This document shows, in pieces, positions 9,541 to 18,715 of a stretch of DNA of 64,000 nucleotides; the first letter of the stretch is position 1; every line of letters starts with the position of its first letter. Both the position numbers and the translations under genes were made by a program. Origin of the DNA: Aureivirga sp. CE67 (lineage in GTDB: Bacteria; Bacteroidota; Bacteroidia; Flavobacteriales; Flavobacteriaceae); NCBI RefSeq assembly GCF_015767245.1, contig NZ_JADOTV010000001.1, forward strand, positions 492,798 through 556,797. The letters run 5' to 3'. Under the pieces are notes generated by a model. The model did not search any database and was not told where the DNA came from. It worked only from the letters and a program-made list of their open reading frames with translations.

Positions 9541-12500
9541 TTACTTTATCTCCACTCTCACACCTTCCGAATTACTAGAAAATTCTGGAGCATACATACT
9601 TTGAATCGTTGTAATTCCATTAGAGAAATCTCCAGCATTATTTGCTCTTACATTATATTCAAAAACATACGTTCCTTTTCGCACTTTTGAGAAGAAAAAG
9701 TTCGTACTTGCATCTTTTGTACTTTGGTAATAACCAAGACCACCTTGCCATTTATATTCCGAAATCACATCTACAGGTTCAAAACCTGAAGCTCGCATGT
9801 CTTTCATATGTACAAAATCCATATCTCTGTCTGCTTTCAGAATAATCCTCACTGTAACTAAATCTCCTACTTTCACAGGATTTTCTTTTGTGATTTTCTT
9901 CAAAATATCTCCTTCTGTAGTAACTTTCTTTATAAATAATTCTTTCTGAATCGAAAGTCCAGTTTCCGAAGTCGTAATTTTATCCAAATCTTCAAAATAT
10001 TGCCAATACAAAGCTCCCCAAGCAATTCCTTCACCTTTTTTCTCTAAAGTCACTTCTGCCATTTCTGGTTGAATTTCCGTTTTCGACCAAGTTTCTTTAA
10101 AATATCCTGTTCCTGCTTCTGGTTTTTGAGCTTCCAACTTAGAAATATCTAAAGTTTGATTTCCAATTTTCACTCCAACATTTTCTTCATTTTCTGTCCA
10201 TTTCGTTCCTGTAGAAACCAAAGCATAAATAGCTTCTGTAGTCGCTTTTGTCGTTACCCAACGATTTGTTTGCTTATTTTTCAATAACCATTGTTTTAAA
10301 CCATCTACAAACTTTGTATCCGAATCAATCTCAGCAAAAGTTTCAATCAATAAAGCTTGCGTTTCTATCGGAGCTTGATACCAATACCAACTCGAAACAT
10401 TTTTCTTCCAATAGGTTCCTAATTCTTCATTATTAGTACTTCTTTCCTTTAAAGATTTCAAGATATTTTTAGCATTTTTAGTATTTCCATATCTAGAGAA
10501 AAACAGTGCTATTTTACCTTGTGCACCAAGATTTGTTTTCAACCAATATTTTTCAGCTTGTTTTGTATAATACACTAAAGCTTCTTGATTATCTTGGTTT
10601 TTACTTGGTTTAAAACTGCATAAATACAAATAAGAAATCACTTCATTGGTCAAATGATTTTGCGCCAAATACTTTTTCGGATTTTTATGTTTTTCAGCAT
10701 TCTTTAGAAGCTTTTCATAGTCTTCTATCAAGTTTTTATCTAGATAGGTTTTTGCTTTTTCAAAAATCTTAGATTCTTTTTCATCTAAGATAACTCCCAT
10801 TTTTTGAAGATGTGCAAAACCTGTAGCAATATGTAATGTAATTCGATCATTCACTCGATCATTTCCGCTAAACCAAGGGAATCCTCCATTTTCTAATTGC
10901 ATTTGTTCCAATTTCAGAATCGTATTTTGCTGCGCATTTTTCAGTTGATTTAACTCAAATAATAATGCTATTCGCTTTTTCTGTTCCGTTTCCGATTGTG
11001 CTTCTCTCAGCCAAGGTGTTTCTTCAATCAATAATGATTTTAATTCTTGGTTTTTCTCCAAATTAGAAAGCAAAGCTTCTGTATTATTCCATTGTTCAAA
11101 AACTCTTTGAATTTTCGGATGCTGATTCAAAATCTGGCTTGCTAAAGCATTCGCATAAAATCTTGAAAAAGTTTGCTCACTACACTCATATGGATATTCC
11201 ATTAAATAAGGTAAAGATTGAATCGCATACCAAATCGGATTGGAAGTTACTTCTAAAGTCAGTTTATAATTTGTTCTTGTTTCTGAATTTGTATTTTTTA
11301 GTTTGTCTAAAGTAAATGTTTTCGTTTCGTTTGAATTTACCCACATCGGTAAAGTTTCTGTCACCAACATTCTATTCGATAAAACAGGAAGTGTATTTTG
11401 TTCTCCATCCGAAAAAGTAGAAGTTTCTGCCACTACTCTATACTGAATCGCTTGGATTCCTTCTGGAATTTTAATATTCCAATTCACAGCAATATTTCCG
11501 TTAGCTGCTACCGAAAAATCTTTCTCAAAATCCGAATTATCTAATAAATGATTAATTGGTTTTTCTGTAATTCCATCAAAGAATTCTAAACGTGCTTTTC
11601 CTTCTAATTTTTCATCGCTTAAACTTGCAATTTTCGTTGTAAAAGTCATCGCATCTCCTTCTCTAAAAAATCTTGGAGCATTCGGAATTACCATCAATTC
11701 TTTTTGAGTAACTGTGGTTAATTCTTCAATTTTATAAACCACATCTTTTGTATGTGCTAATAATTGTAGTTTCCATTTTGTCAAAGCTTCAGGACTTGTA
11801 AACTCAAATTGTACATTCCCATCTTTGTCTGTTCGTAACTGAGGATAAAAGAAAGCGGTTTCTTGAAGGTTTTTACGAATTTGGATTGGTTGTTTTTTGG
11901 GGTTTGAGCTCTTATTTTTTTCAATTCCTACAAGTTTTTCAACTGCTGCTTCTGCTTTTGAAACTCCTTTTCTACCTAAATTATCAGATCTAATTTGTTC
12001 ATCTTCTCCTATAGCTCCTAATAAAACTTCAGCTTCAAGCTCAGAATCACTTTCAGTACTCCACGTAGCTTCTCCACTATAATCTCCTTTGTATTGTTTA
12101 TAATTCGCTAACAGAGCATGTCTTTCATTTTTCAAAGAACTATATACAACTCCATCAAAATTAGATGTATTAAATCGATCAAAACTTTGAGAAACACTAA
12201 ATTTATACTTATTTTTTATCATGAAACTTTTAGACTCACTTCCAAAAGAAAAATAATTATCTGATTTAAAATCACTGTAAGCATATTTTTGTCTAGGAAA
12301 AGAATGAAAATACCAATCATGACTTTTTAATTGATCCAAAGAAGCATCATACATACTAGCCAAAAATTCTGAAGCAACTACATTGTTCTCATCATTTAAA
12401 ATGGTAAAAGACCAAGTTTCTTTTTTTCCTGGCTCCAATTTATCTCTAAACGTTTTTGCAATAATTTGTAATTCCTTTCTTTTCGGATTATCTATAATAA

Positions 12501-15500
12501 TTCTTTCTGAACCATTTCCTGAAGAATTAAAATTGACCCAAGAATAATGTACAAAGAAATCTGTTTTTTGATTTTCAGGAATTTCAATAGTAATTTCTTT
12601 TATCCTATTCGAAAGTTTTACAATTTCTTCCTTTATAATTTTCTGATCATTTTCAACTCTTATTGTCACAAACATTTCTGGAGAAGCAGAACCAATTTTC
12701 AATTTTACTTTCTCTCCTTTCTTATAAGATTTCTTATTTGTTTGAATCGTAAACAATTCATTATTTAAAACTTTTTTCGATTTCGGATTATTCAACTCGA
12801 AATAAGATTCTTCTTTTATTTTAAGATCATTTTTATCTGCAACTTCAACTTCTATCAGATATTTACCAAGTTTCCAATTCTTAAAACTTGGTAAACTAAT
12901 TTCTTCCGATTCTTTTGTATCAAATTCTTTTTCAAAAACAACTTTTCCTTTTTTCCAATCTTTAAAATCAGATTGATTTCCATAAAAATCATGTGGAAAA
13001 AGTTGATTAAATTCTTCTTCAGAATACATTGGGAAATCTGGTGCACTCCAAGTTCGATTTCTAGCTAATTTTGGAGATTCTAAAGCATAAATTTTCATTT
13101 TACCAGATGCAGTAGCTTTTTCTCCATTTAAGTTGGTAACATTTAATTTAATCTTCGCATCTTTAGTTTTAATAAAATAAATAGGTTTGTTTTCAATAGC
13201 AACTTCATAAGATTGATATCCCACTTTTACATTTGTATTTGCAGTATGCGTTTCTCCATTAATATCTGTCACCGAAACTTCCACAGAATAATTAAAAACA
13301 GGTAAAAAATCTTTTGCATAATTTTCATCGGGAACTGCTTTAAACGGAATTGTGTAATTCCCCTCTACATCCGTTATAACTTCTCCAATTGCAATTTGCT
13401 GTGCAGGAGAATAACCAAATCCATTCGTTCGATAGTACCAATAAGGCAAATTCACAGTTCTATTTACACTATAAGTCACTTTCGCCTCCGAAATCGCACT
13501 TCCCGAAAAAGCTTTTGCATTTCCTTTTACAAAAACACTATCATTAACCTGATAAGTCTTTTTAATTGGTAAAATTTCTGTTTCAAATTTTGGTCTTTTA
13601 TATTCCTCTACACTGAAAGAAGCTCTATTATATTCTAGATTAAGAGAATTTTCTTTTTCACTTTTAATAATTTGTATTGAATATTGTCCTGTCAATCCAC
13701 CAGTAGGTAATTGAAAGACTCCAGCAAAAGAACCAAATTCATTTGTTTTAAAATCTAATTTCTGAACTTCTTCATAATTAGCATTTTTTAAAATCGCCTG
13801 AAATTGTTTTCCTTCTAAAACATTTGTTTCATTTCCTTTTTCTGTGAAAGCAATCGTTTTAAAATAAACTGTTTGCCCAGGTCGATAAATACTTCTATCC
13901 GTAAAAGTAAAAGCATGCACTTTTAATGGTTCTTCTTTATTATTTGAAGTATTCTTATGTGATCGATATTGATTTAAATTTCCAAAAAAAGCTTCGTCTT
14001 TATCTGAGTAAACTCGAAATTTTAAATTGTAATAATTATTGCTAGAAGTATTCATAAATGAAAACTCCCCATTTTTATCTGTAATAAAACCTTTGTCTAA
14101 TGGCTTTTCTTTATTTTCACTTGTCAAATGAACTTTCGCGTTCGAAATCGGTTTTCCAGTATTTCGATCTACAACTTGATAAATATAAGTTCCTTCATTT
14201 TCATTTTGAATTAAAGACAGATTTGTTACCTGAAAAATATTATAACTAAAATCTTTAAAATTTTCAGAAGAACTAAAGGCTAAAACATATCTTCCATTTC
14301 CTAGAGGAGGAATTAAAGCTTCTGTAGTATGAATCTGAAAATCTTCAATATCTTTTAAAGAATAATGTAATTTTTCTAAAGGTGTTTTCTTTTTTAAATA
14401 CGTTTTTATAGTATCTTTCCTATTATAATTATATCTATATTTCTCTATAAATTTTAAATCTTCTTCATCAACTTTTATAATTCTAAAATAAATATCTTTT
14501 GTGTTTTTATACGAAATTAAAACCTTAGAATTTTGCTCTATTGGTAAAAATCTTTCTTGCTGAATATTTATATAATCATTTTTTATACTTTTCAATAAAA
14601 CCTTACAATCCTTCGTATACTTTCCTTTTCTATTTTTTGCAACTACTGTTTCACAAATTGCAACAGCCTCCTTCAGCTTCCACTGATATTTTGGATTTGA
14701 AATTGAATATTGATTTCCTTGTCCTCTATAAAAAGATGCTAATTCATAAGAAATTAAAGCAAAAGCATTTGTGTTTTTATTTTTGTTTAAAAATGTTTTT
14801 AAAGCTTCTTCATAATCCTGCTCTTTATCTGCATAATTTGTGTGATTTCTTACATATTTCATACGCTCGATGTTTACCATCGCTAGAGGTAAATCATTTT
14901 TATTTCCTTTATGAAAAGACAATAAATCTTGGTATAATTTTAAAGATTTCACTTCTTGAGAAAGAGTATCTTTTGAAGTAATTTTCAATTTTACGAAAGT
15001 ATCTATATTTGAAAAATATTTTTTATCATTTATCAGAAAAGCATCCTTTGGTTTTGTGATAGTACTTTCACTATGATTAAAAAAAGTTAAAGCATTATGC
15101 GCTAAAAAATCATATAAAGTAGGACGATATATCTTCGATCCTTTTATATTTACAAGCATTGCTTCATAATCTTTCAACTTGATTTTTTTCAAAGCATCAG
15201 GCTTTTCTAAACTTTCAGAATATAAATTTTCTACAACTTCCAAAAACTTATAAGCATCCCAAGTTTTAAAATCCTCATCTTTTATAGATTCATTTCTTGT
15301 TCTGTTATAATGCCTATATCTATTTCTTTGAAAATAATCCCAATATGTTTTTGCTAAAATATTCTCTAAAATAGCATTTACAGGAAATTCTTGATCTTTA
15401 ATTTGTTCTTTTAAAAAGTCTATTGATTTAGTTTCAGAATTTTCTTCAAAAGCAGTTCTAAAGTGATTCTTTGCCAGAATTACTTTAACAATTTGCGGTT

Positions 15501-15678
15501 TGTTATTCTCTTTTTGAACCACTGTAAAAAGAGAATCAAGAGTTTTCATAGCCGACTTGGGTAAACCTTTCTTTTCTAATTCGGTAATTTTTTTCCAAGT
15601 TTTTTTATACTCTTTTTGTTGTGCAAAAATGGTACTAACACTAAACAATAGGAGGAATAGTAATTTATTAAGCTTCAT
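9541..15678 (-). CDS. Alpha-2-macroglobulin family protein
   Basis: Predicted secreted protease-trap protein of 2045 residues, paralogue of 1707-7754. Signal peptide MKLNKLLFLLLFSVSTIFAQ. The MG2-type motif IYRPGQ is near residue 596 and the A2M signature domain starts near 1275. The thioester motif C1499-S-E-Q1502 is intact. The N-terminal 500 residues are only loosely similar to the paralogue. The A2M domain, thioester domain and C-terminus are very similar; for example NPVKVGDLVTVRIILKADRD is identical in both. In place of the paralogue's carboxypeptidase-regulatory-like domain it has about 120 acidic, low-complexity residues (about 1140-1263). That is where vertebrate A2M carries its protease bait region. 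Its own terminator follows at 9488-9520. Confidence 0.93.
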   Translation of the reverse strand: MKLNKLLFLLLFSVSTIFAQQKEYKKTWKKITELEKKGLPKSAMKTLDSLFTVVQKENNKPQIVKVILAKNHFRTAFEENSETKSIDFLKEQIKDQEFPVNAILENILAKTYWDYFQRNRYRHYNRTRNESIKDEDFKTWDAYKFLEVVENLYSESLEKPDALKKIKLKDYEAMLVNIKGSKIYRPTLYDFLAHNALTFFNHSESTITKPKDAFLINDKKYFSNIDTFVKLKITSKDTLSQEVKSLKLYQDLLSFHKGNKNDLPLAMVNIERMKYVRNHTNYADKEQDYEEALKTFLNKNKNTNAFALISYELASFYRGQGNQYSISNPKYQWKLKEAVAICETVVAKNRKGKYTKDCKVLLKSIKNDYINIQQERFLPIEQNSKVLISYKNTKDIYFRIIKVDEEDLKFIEKYRYNYNRKDTIKTYLKKKTPLEKLHYSLKDIEDFQIHTTEALIPPLGNGRYVLAFSSSENFKDFSYNIFQVTNLSLIQNENEGTYIYQVVDRNTGKPISNAKVHLTSENKEKPLDKGFITDKNGEFSFMNTSSNNYYNLKFRVYSDKDEAFFGNLNQYRSHKNTSNNKEEPLKVHAFTFTDRSIYRPGQTVYFKTIAFTEKGNETNVLEGKQFQAILKNANYEEVQKLDFKTNEFGSFAGVFQLPTGGLTGQYSIQIIKSEKENSLNLEYNRASFSVEEYKRPKFETEILPIKKTYQVNDSVFVKGNAKAFSGSAISEAKVTYSVNRTVNLPYWYYRTNGFGYSPAQQIAIGEVITDVEGNYTIPFKAVPDENYAKDFLPVFNYSVEVSVTDINGETHTANTNVKVGYQSYEVAIENKPIYFIKTKDAKIKLNVTNLNGEKATASGKMKIYALESPKLARNRTWSAPDFPMYSEEEFNQLFPHDFYGNQSDFKDWKKGKVVFEKEFDTKESEEISLPSFKNWKLGKYLIEVEVADKNDLKIKEESYFELNNPKSKKVLNNELFTIQTNKKSYKKGEKVKLKIGSASPEMFVTIRVENDQKIIKEEIVKLSNRIKEITIEIPENQKTDFFVHYSWVNFNSSGNGSERIIIDNPKRKELQIIAKTFRDKLEPGKKETWSFTILNDENNVVASEFLASMYDASLDQLKSHDWYFHSFPRQKYAYSDFKSDNYFSFGSESKSFMIKNKYKFSVSQSFDRFNTSNFDGVVYSSLKNERHALLANYKQYKGDYSGEATWSTESDSELEAEVLLGAIGEDEQIRSDNLGRKGVSKAEAAVEKLVGIEKNKSSNPKKQPIQIRKNLQETAFFYPQLRTDKDGNVQFEFTSPEALTKWKLQLLAHTKDVVYKIEELTTVTQKELMVIPNAPRFFREGDAMTFTTKIASLSDEKLEGKARLEFFDGITEKPINHLLDNSDFEKDFSVAANGNIAVNWNIKIPEGIQAIQYRVVAETSTFSDGEQNTLPVLSNRMLVTETLPMWVNSNETKTFTLDKLKNTNSETRTNYKLTLEVTSNPIWYAIQSLPYLMEYPYECSEQTFSRFYANALASQILNQHPKIQRVFEQWNNTEALLSNLEKNQELKSLLIEETPWLREAQSETEQKKRIALLFELNQLKNAQQNTILKLEQMQLENGGFPWFSGNDRVNDRITLHIATGFAHLQKMGVILDEKESKIFEKAKTYLDKNLIEDYEKLLKNAEKHKNPKKYLAQNHLTNEVISYLYLCSFKPSKNQDNQEALVYYTKQAEKYWLKTNLGAQGKIALFFSRYGNTKNAKNILKSLKERSTNNEELGTYWKKNVSSWYWYQAPIETQALLIETFAEIDSDTKFVDGLKQWLLKNKQTNRWVTTKATTEAIYALVSTGTKWTENEENVGVKIGNQTLDISKLEAQKPEAGTGYFKETWSKTEIQPEMAEVTLEKKGEGIAWGALYWQYFEDLDKITTSETGLSIQKELFIKKVTTEGDILKKITKENPVKVGDLVTVRIILKADRDMDFVHMKDMRASGFEPVDVISEYKWQGGLGYYQSTKDASTNFFFSKVRKGTYVFEYNVRANNAGDFSNGITTIQSMYAPEFSSNSEGVRVEIK

Positions 15679-15807
15679 AAAATCTAATTTGGTTTTTCAA
15701 TAAAATATTAAATTCCAAAAACCATGCAATTTTTGAAAATTTCAAAAGTGAATTTACAAATTAAATCCTATAAAACTGATTTAAATACAATTAAGAGATT
15801 TAAAACA

Positions 15808-15842
15808 AAAAAAGCTATTCTCAGAACGAGAATAGCTTTTTT
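15808..15842 (-). terminator. Terminator of the OmpA/SprF/T9SS-cargo operon
   Basis: Perfect 15-bp inverted repeat AAAAAAGCTATTCTC / GAGAATAGCTTTTTT with a 5-base loop (AGAAC). It lies 34 bases past the stop of the minus-strand OmpA-family gene and separates that operon from the A2M gene downstream. Confidence 0.9.
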
Positions 15843-15875
15843 AAGTTTGGTTAGTTATAGTTATTTGAGAAAATT

Positions 15876-17744
15876 CTATTTAATAAGTATAAACTCTGAT
15901 CTACGGTTTTTAGCATGTTGCTCATCCGTACATTTATTACAGTCTTCTACTGGTTTTGACTCTCCGTATCCAACAGAAACTAATCTATCTTCCGCAATTC
16001 CTTGCTCTACGAAATAATCTTTAACAGCATTTGCTCTTCTTGCAGATAAGCTCATGTTGTATTTATCAGAACCTCTATTATCTGTATGAGAACCAACTTC
16101 TACTCTGAACGTTTTATGTTCTTTCATAAAGTTGATGATTCTGTCTAATTCTGTTTTTGATTCTTCTACTAAGATAGCTTTATCAAACTCGAAATAGATT
16201 GGATTTGTATCTAACTTTGGATCTTCAACTACTTGGATTAATTTAAGAACAATATTCTGCTCTACATTTCCTTTCTTTCCAGTTGCAAATTCAACTTCAG
16301 CTGGATCATAAGTTACTTTAGAACCTTCTAATTTATACTCAGAAGTCGGTTGAATTTCAAATGCGAAAGCTCCATCAGCTCCAACTGTTGTTTTAGCGAT
16401 TTCTCTTCCTGCATTGTCATACATTACAACATCAGCTCCAGGTAATAATTCTCCTGTTTTGCTGTCTTGTGCAACTCCTTCTACGAAATAAATTTGCTTA
16501 CGATCTACACGATAGATATCATCAGATCCTTTTCCACCTGCTCTGTTTGAAGATAAGAAACCTTTTTCTGTAGCTTCATCATAGATAAATCCGAAATCAT
16601 CTTTGTTGGAGTTGATTACGTTTCCTAAGTTTTCAGCTTTAGAATAAGAATTTCCGTTGATTTCACTTTTGAAAACATCTAATCCTCCAAGAGTAATGTG
16701 ACCATTAGAAGCGAAGTATAAATTATCTTCATCACTTACGAATGGAAATTGCTCTCTACTTTCAGTATTTACATTTGGCCCTAAGTTTTTAGGCTCTCCA
16801 AAAGATCCATCTTTATTGATGTCTACAACAAAAATATCCCAATTTCCTTGCGTTCCAGGCATGTCTGAAGCGAAGTATAATTTTGTGTTATTTTTGTTTA
16901 AAGCTGGATGTGCAGCAGAATATCCTTCTTTATTGAAAGAAACTTCAATTGCTTTAGACCATTCTCCTCCAACTTTTGAAGACTTAAAGATTTTCATGTG
17001 AGAAATCTTATCTCCTTTTCTGTTTTTAGGCTTTACGTTTCTTGAGAAATAGATTGTGTTTCCGTCTCCACTGAAAGTAACTCCTCCTTCGTGAGCTGCT
17101 GAATTAATTTCTTTCGAGAAAGCAACTGCTCCTGAAGCATCTCCTTCTTCGTCAACTTCTGCAACAAATAAGTCTAAATAATTCTCATTATTCCACTTAT
17201 ATTTTTTTCCAGAAACTCCTCCATCTCTTGAAGATGAGAAAACAATTTGGTTTGCATTAAAAGCTGCTCCCCATTCAGAATCTTTTGTACTTACAGAACT
17301 ATTTGTTACAATATAAGGACGTCTTTCTGATTTTTCTTTCTTTTCAAAATACGCTAAAGTACTAGGAACTGTTTGTGTTTTTCCTGTTTTAGCATTGTAT
17401 TTTTGAAGAATTTTATCCGCCTTTGCATAGTCTTTATTTCCTTTTAAAGCCATTGCATAACGGTGTAAATGCTCCGCATCTACTTGCTCTGGATATAACT
17501 CTAAAGCTTGCGCATAATATTTTGCAGCATTATTAGTTTTTCCATTATAGTAGTAACAGTCTCCTAATTTTTCTAATAAATCTAAAGACTTGTTTTCTTT
17601 TACTTCTTTTTCGTAAATCTCAGCTGCTCTTACATACTGCGCTTTACCAAAATATTTGTCCGCACGCTTTTGTGCTCCACTTTGTGCATTAGCATACTGA
17701 GATGCTGCTGCCAAAATACATATAGATAGTATAACTTTTTTCAT
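15876..17744 (-). CDS. OmpA-family protein with TPR and PD40 propeller (PorE-like architecture)
   Basis: Cell-envelope protein of 622 residues. Domains in order: signal peptide (MKKVILSICILAAASQYANAQ), TPR-like helices at about 25-125, PD40/WD40-like blades at about 155-420 (repeated YFAS and FSSSRDGG-type motifs), a carboxypeptidase-regulatory-like domain at about 430-495, and a C-terminal OmpA peptidoglycan-binding domain at about 515-622 (FEFDKA, VGSHTDNRGSDKYN, RRSEFILI). This order matches the PorE/OmpA proteins associated with type IX secretion in Bacteroidota, although PorE itself is a lipoprotein and no lipobox is seen here. It is the last gene of a tight operon, starting 18 bases after the PorP/SprF gene. 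It probably anchors the complex to peptidoglycan. Confidence 0.92.
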   Translation of the reverse strand: MKKVILSICILAAASQYANAQSGAQKRADKYFGKAQYVRAAEIYEKEVKENKSLDLLEKLGDCYYYNGKTNNAAKYYAQALELYPEQVDAEHLHRYAMALKGNKDYAKADKILQKYNAKTGKTQTVPSTLAYFEKKEKSERRPYIVTNSSVSTKDSEWGAAFNANQIVFSSSRDGGVSGKKYKWNNENYLDLFVAEVDEEGDASGAVAFSKEINSAAHEGGVTFSGDGNTIYFSRNVKPKNRKGDKISHMKIFKSSKVGGEWSKAIEVSFNKEGYSAAHPALNKNNTKLYFASDMPGTQGNWDIFVVDINKDGSFGEPKNLGPNVNTESREQFPFVSDEDNLYFASNGHITLGGLDVFKSEINGNSYSKAENLGNVINSNKDDFGFIYDEATEKGFLSSNRAGGKGSDDIYRVDRKQIYFVEGVAQDSKTGELLPGADVVMYDNAGREIAKTTVGADGAFAFEIQPTSEYKLEGSKVTYDPAEVEFATGKKGNVEQNIVLKLIQVVEDPKLDTNPIYFEFDKAILVEESKTELDRIINFMKEHKTFRVEVGSHTDNRGSDKYNMSLSARRANAVKDYFVEQGIAEDRLVSVGYGESKPVEDCNKCTDEQHAKNRRSEFILIK

Positions 17745-17762
17745 GATAATCGTTGTTTTGAA

Positions 17763-18683
17763 TTAGAAGAATCTTGGTGATTTATCGTATCCTCTTGTAG
17801 AAGTATCGATATTAAATAACAAGAAAATTTCATGTGTTGAACCTGCGTAGTCTTTGAAATCTGAATTTGTGTAATCATACGCATATCCTAATCTTACGAT
17901 ATCTGTGATTTTAAAGTTTACAAGTCCACTGAAAGCATCTTCAAAACGGTATCCAGCTCCAAATTCAACAAAATTGTTGTATAAGAAGTTAGCTGTTAAA
18001 TCAAATGATAAAGGCTCTCCTGCCATGTATTTTGCCATGAAAGCTGGTTTGAATTTCCATTTTGAAGCAAGATCAAATACATATCCCCCTGTTAAGAATG
18101 TATTTGCTTCTCTAGCCCAAAGATTATCTTTGTCTGTTGTATCTAAATGTGGTTGTGGAATAAATGTTGGAATAGATAAACCTACATAGAATTTATCTGA
18201 GTTAAAATAAACCCCAGCTCCTAAATTGAAATATGTTTTATTTAAATCTTCTGCGAAATCTGGATCTGGATCAATTGTGATTAATTTTGAAATAGTAGCA
18301 TCATATAATGAAACCCCTGCTTTTAATCCAAAAGATAAATGTAAATCGTTTGCAAAGTTTAATTTATATGCAAAATCTGCTGTAATTACATTTTCTTTTA
18401 CAATATCTCCAACGTTATCATTCATGAATGATAAACCAACTTCTACATTATCATTTACTGGCATATGAACGAATCCTGTGAATGTTTTAGGTCCACCATC
18501 CACATCAGTCCATTGTGTACGATATAATGCTCCGAAATTTAATATGTTTTCTGTTCCAGTTGTGTAGGCTGGATTCACGATACTCATGTTATACATATAT
18601 TGTGTAAACTGAGGATCTTGCTGTGCAAATGACTTTGCTGCAAAGAATGCAGCAAAGACAAATAATAGTAACTTTTGTTTCAT
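17763..18683 (-). CDS. Type IX secretion system membrane protein, PorP/SprF family
   Basis: Outer-membrane beta-barrel protein of 306 residues with signal peptide (MKQKLLLFVFAAFFAAKSFAQ). It opens with the family hallmark QDPQFTQYMYNMSIVNPAY followed by many amphipathic beta-strands. In Flavobacterium, SprF is needed to export or attach the large adhesin SprB, and paralogues usually sit beside genes for proteins with type B sorting domains. The same arrangement is seen here: the cargo gene ends 32 bases upstream and the OmpA-family gene starts 18 bases downstream. It probably serves that one cargo protein instead of being part of the T9SS core. Confidence 0.95.
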   Translation of the reverse strand: MKQKLLLFVFAAFFAAKSFAQQDPQFTQYMYNMSIVNPAYTTGTENILNFGALYRTQWTDVDGGPKTFTGFVHMPVNDNVEVGLSFMNDNVGDIVKENVITADFAYKLNFANDLHLSFGLKAGVSLYDATISKLITIDPDPDFAEDLNKTYFNLGAGVYFNSDKFYVGLSIPTFIPQPHLDTTDKDNLWAREANTFLTGGYVFDLASKWKFKPAFMAKYMAGEPLSFDLTANFLYNNFVEFGAGYRFEDAFSGLVNFKITDIVRLGYAYDYTNSDFKDYAGSTHEIFLLFNIDTSTRGYDKSPRFF

Positions 18684-18715
18684 GTGTTATCTTTTCTCTC
18701 TATTGTTTGTTAGAA

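Noticed and set aside
14541..14981. 146-codon frame antisense to an A2M gene
   Set aside because: Shadow frame in AT-rich coding sequence; the A2M gene on the other strand is certain.
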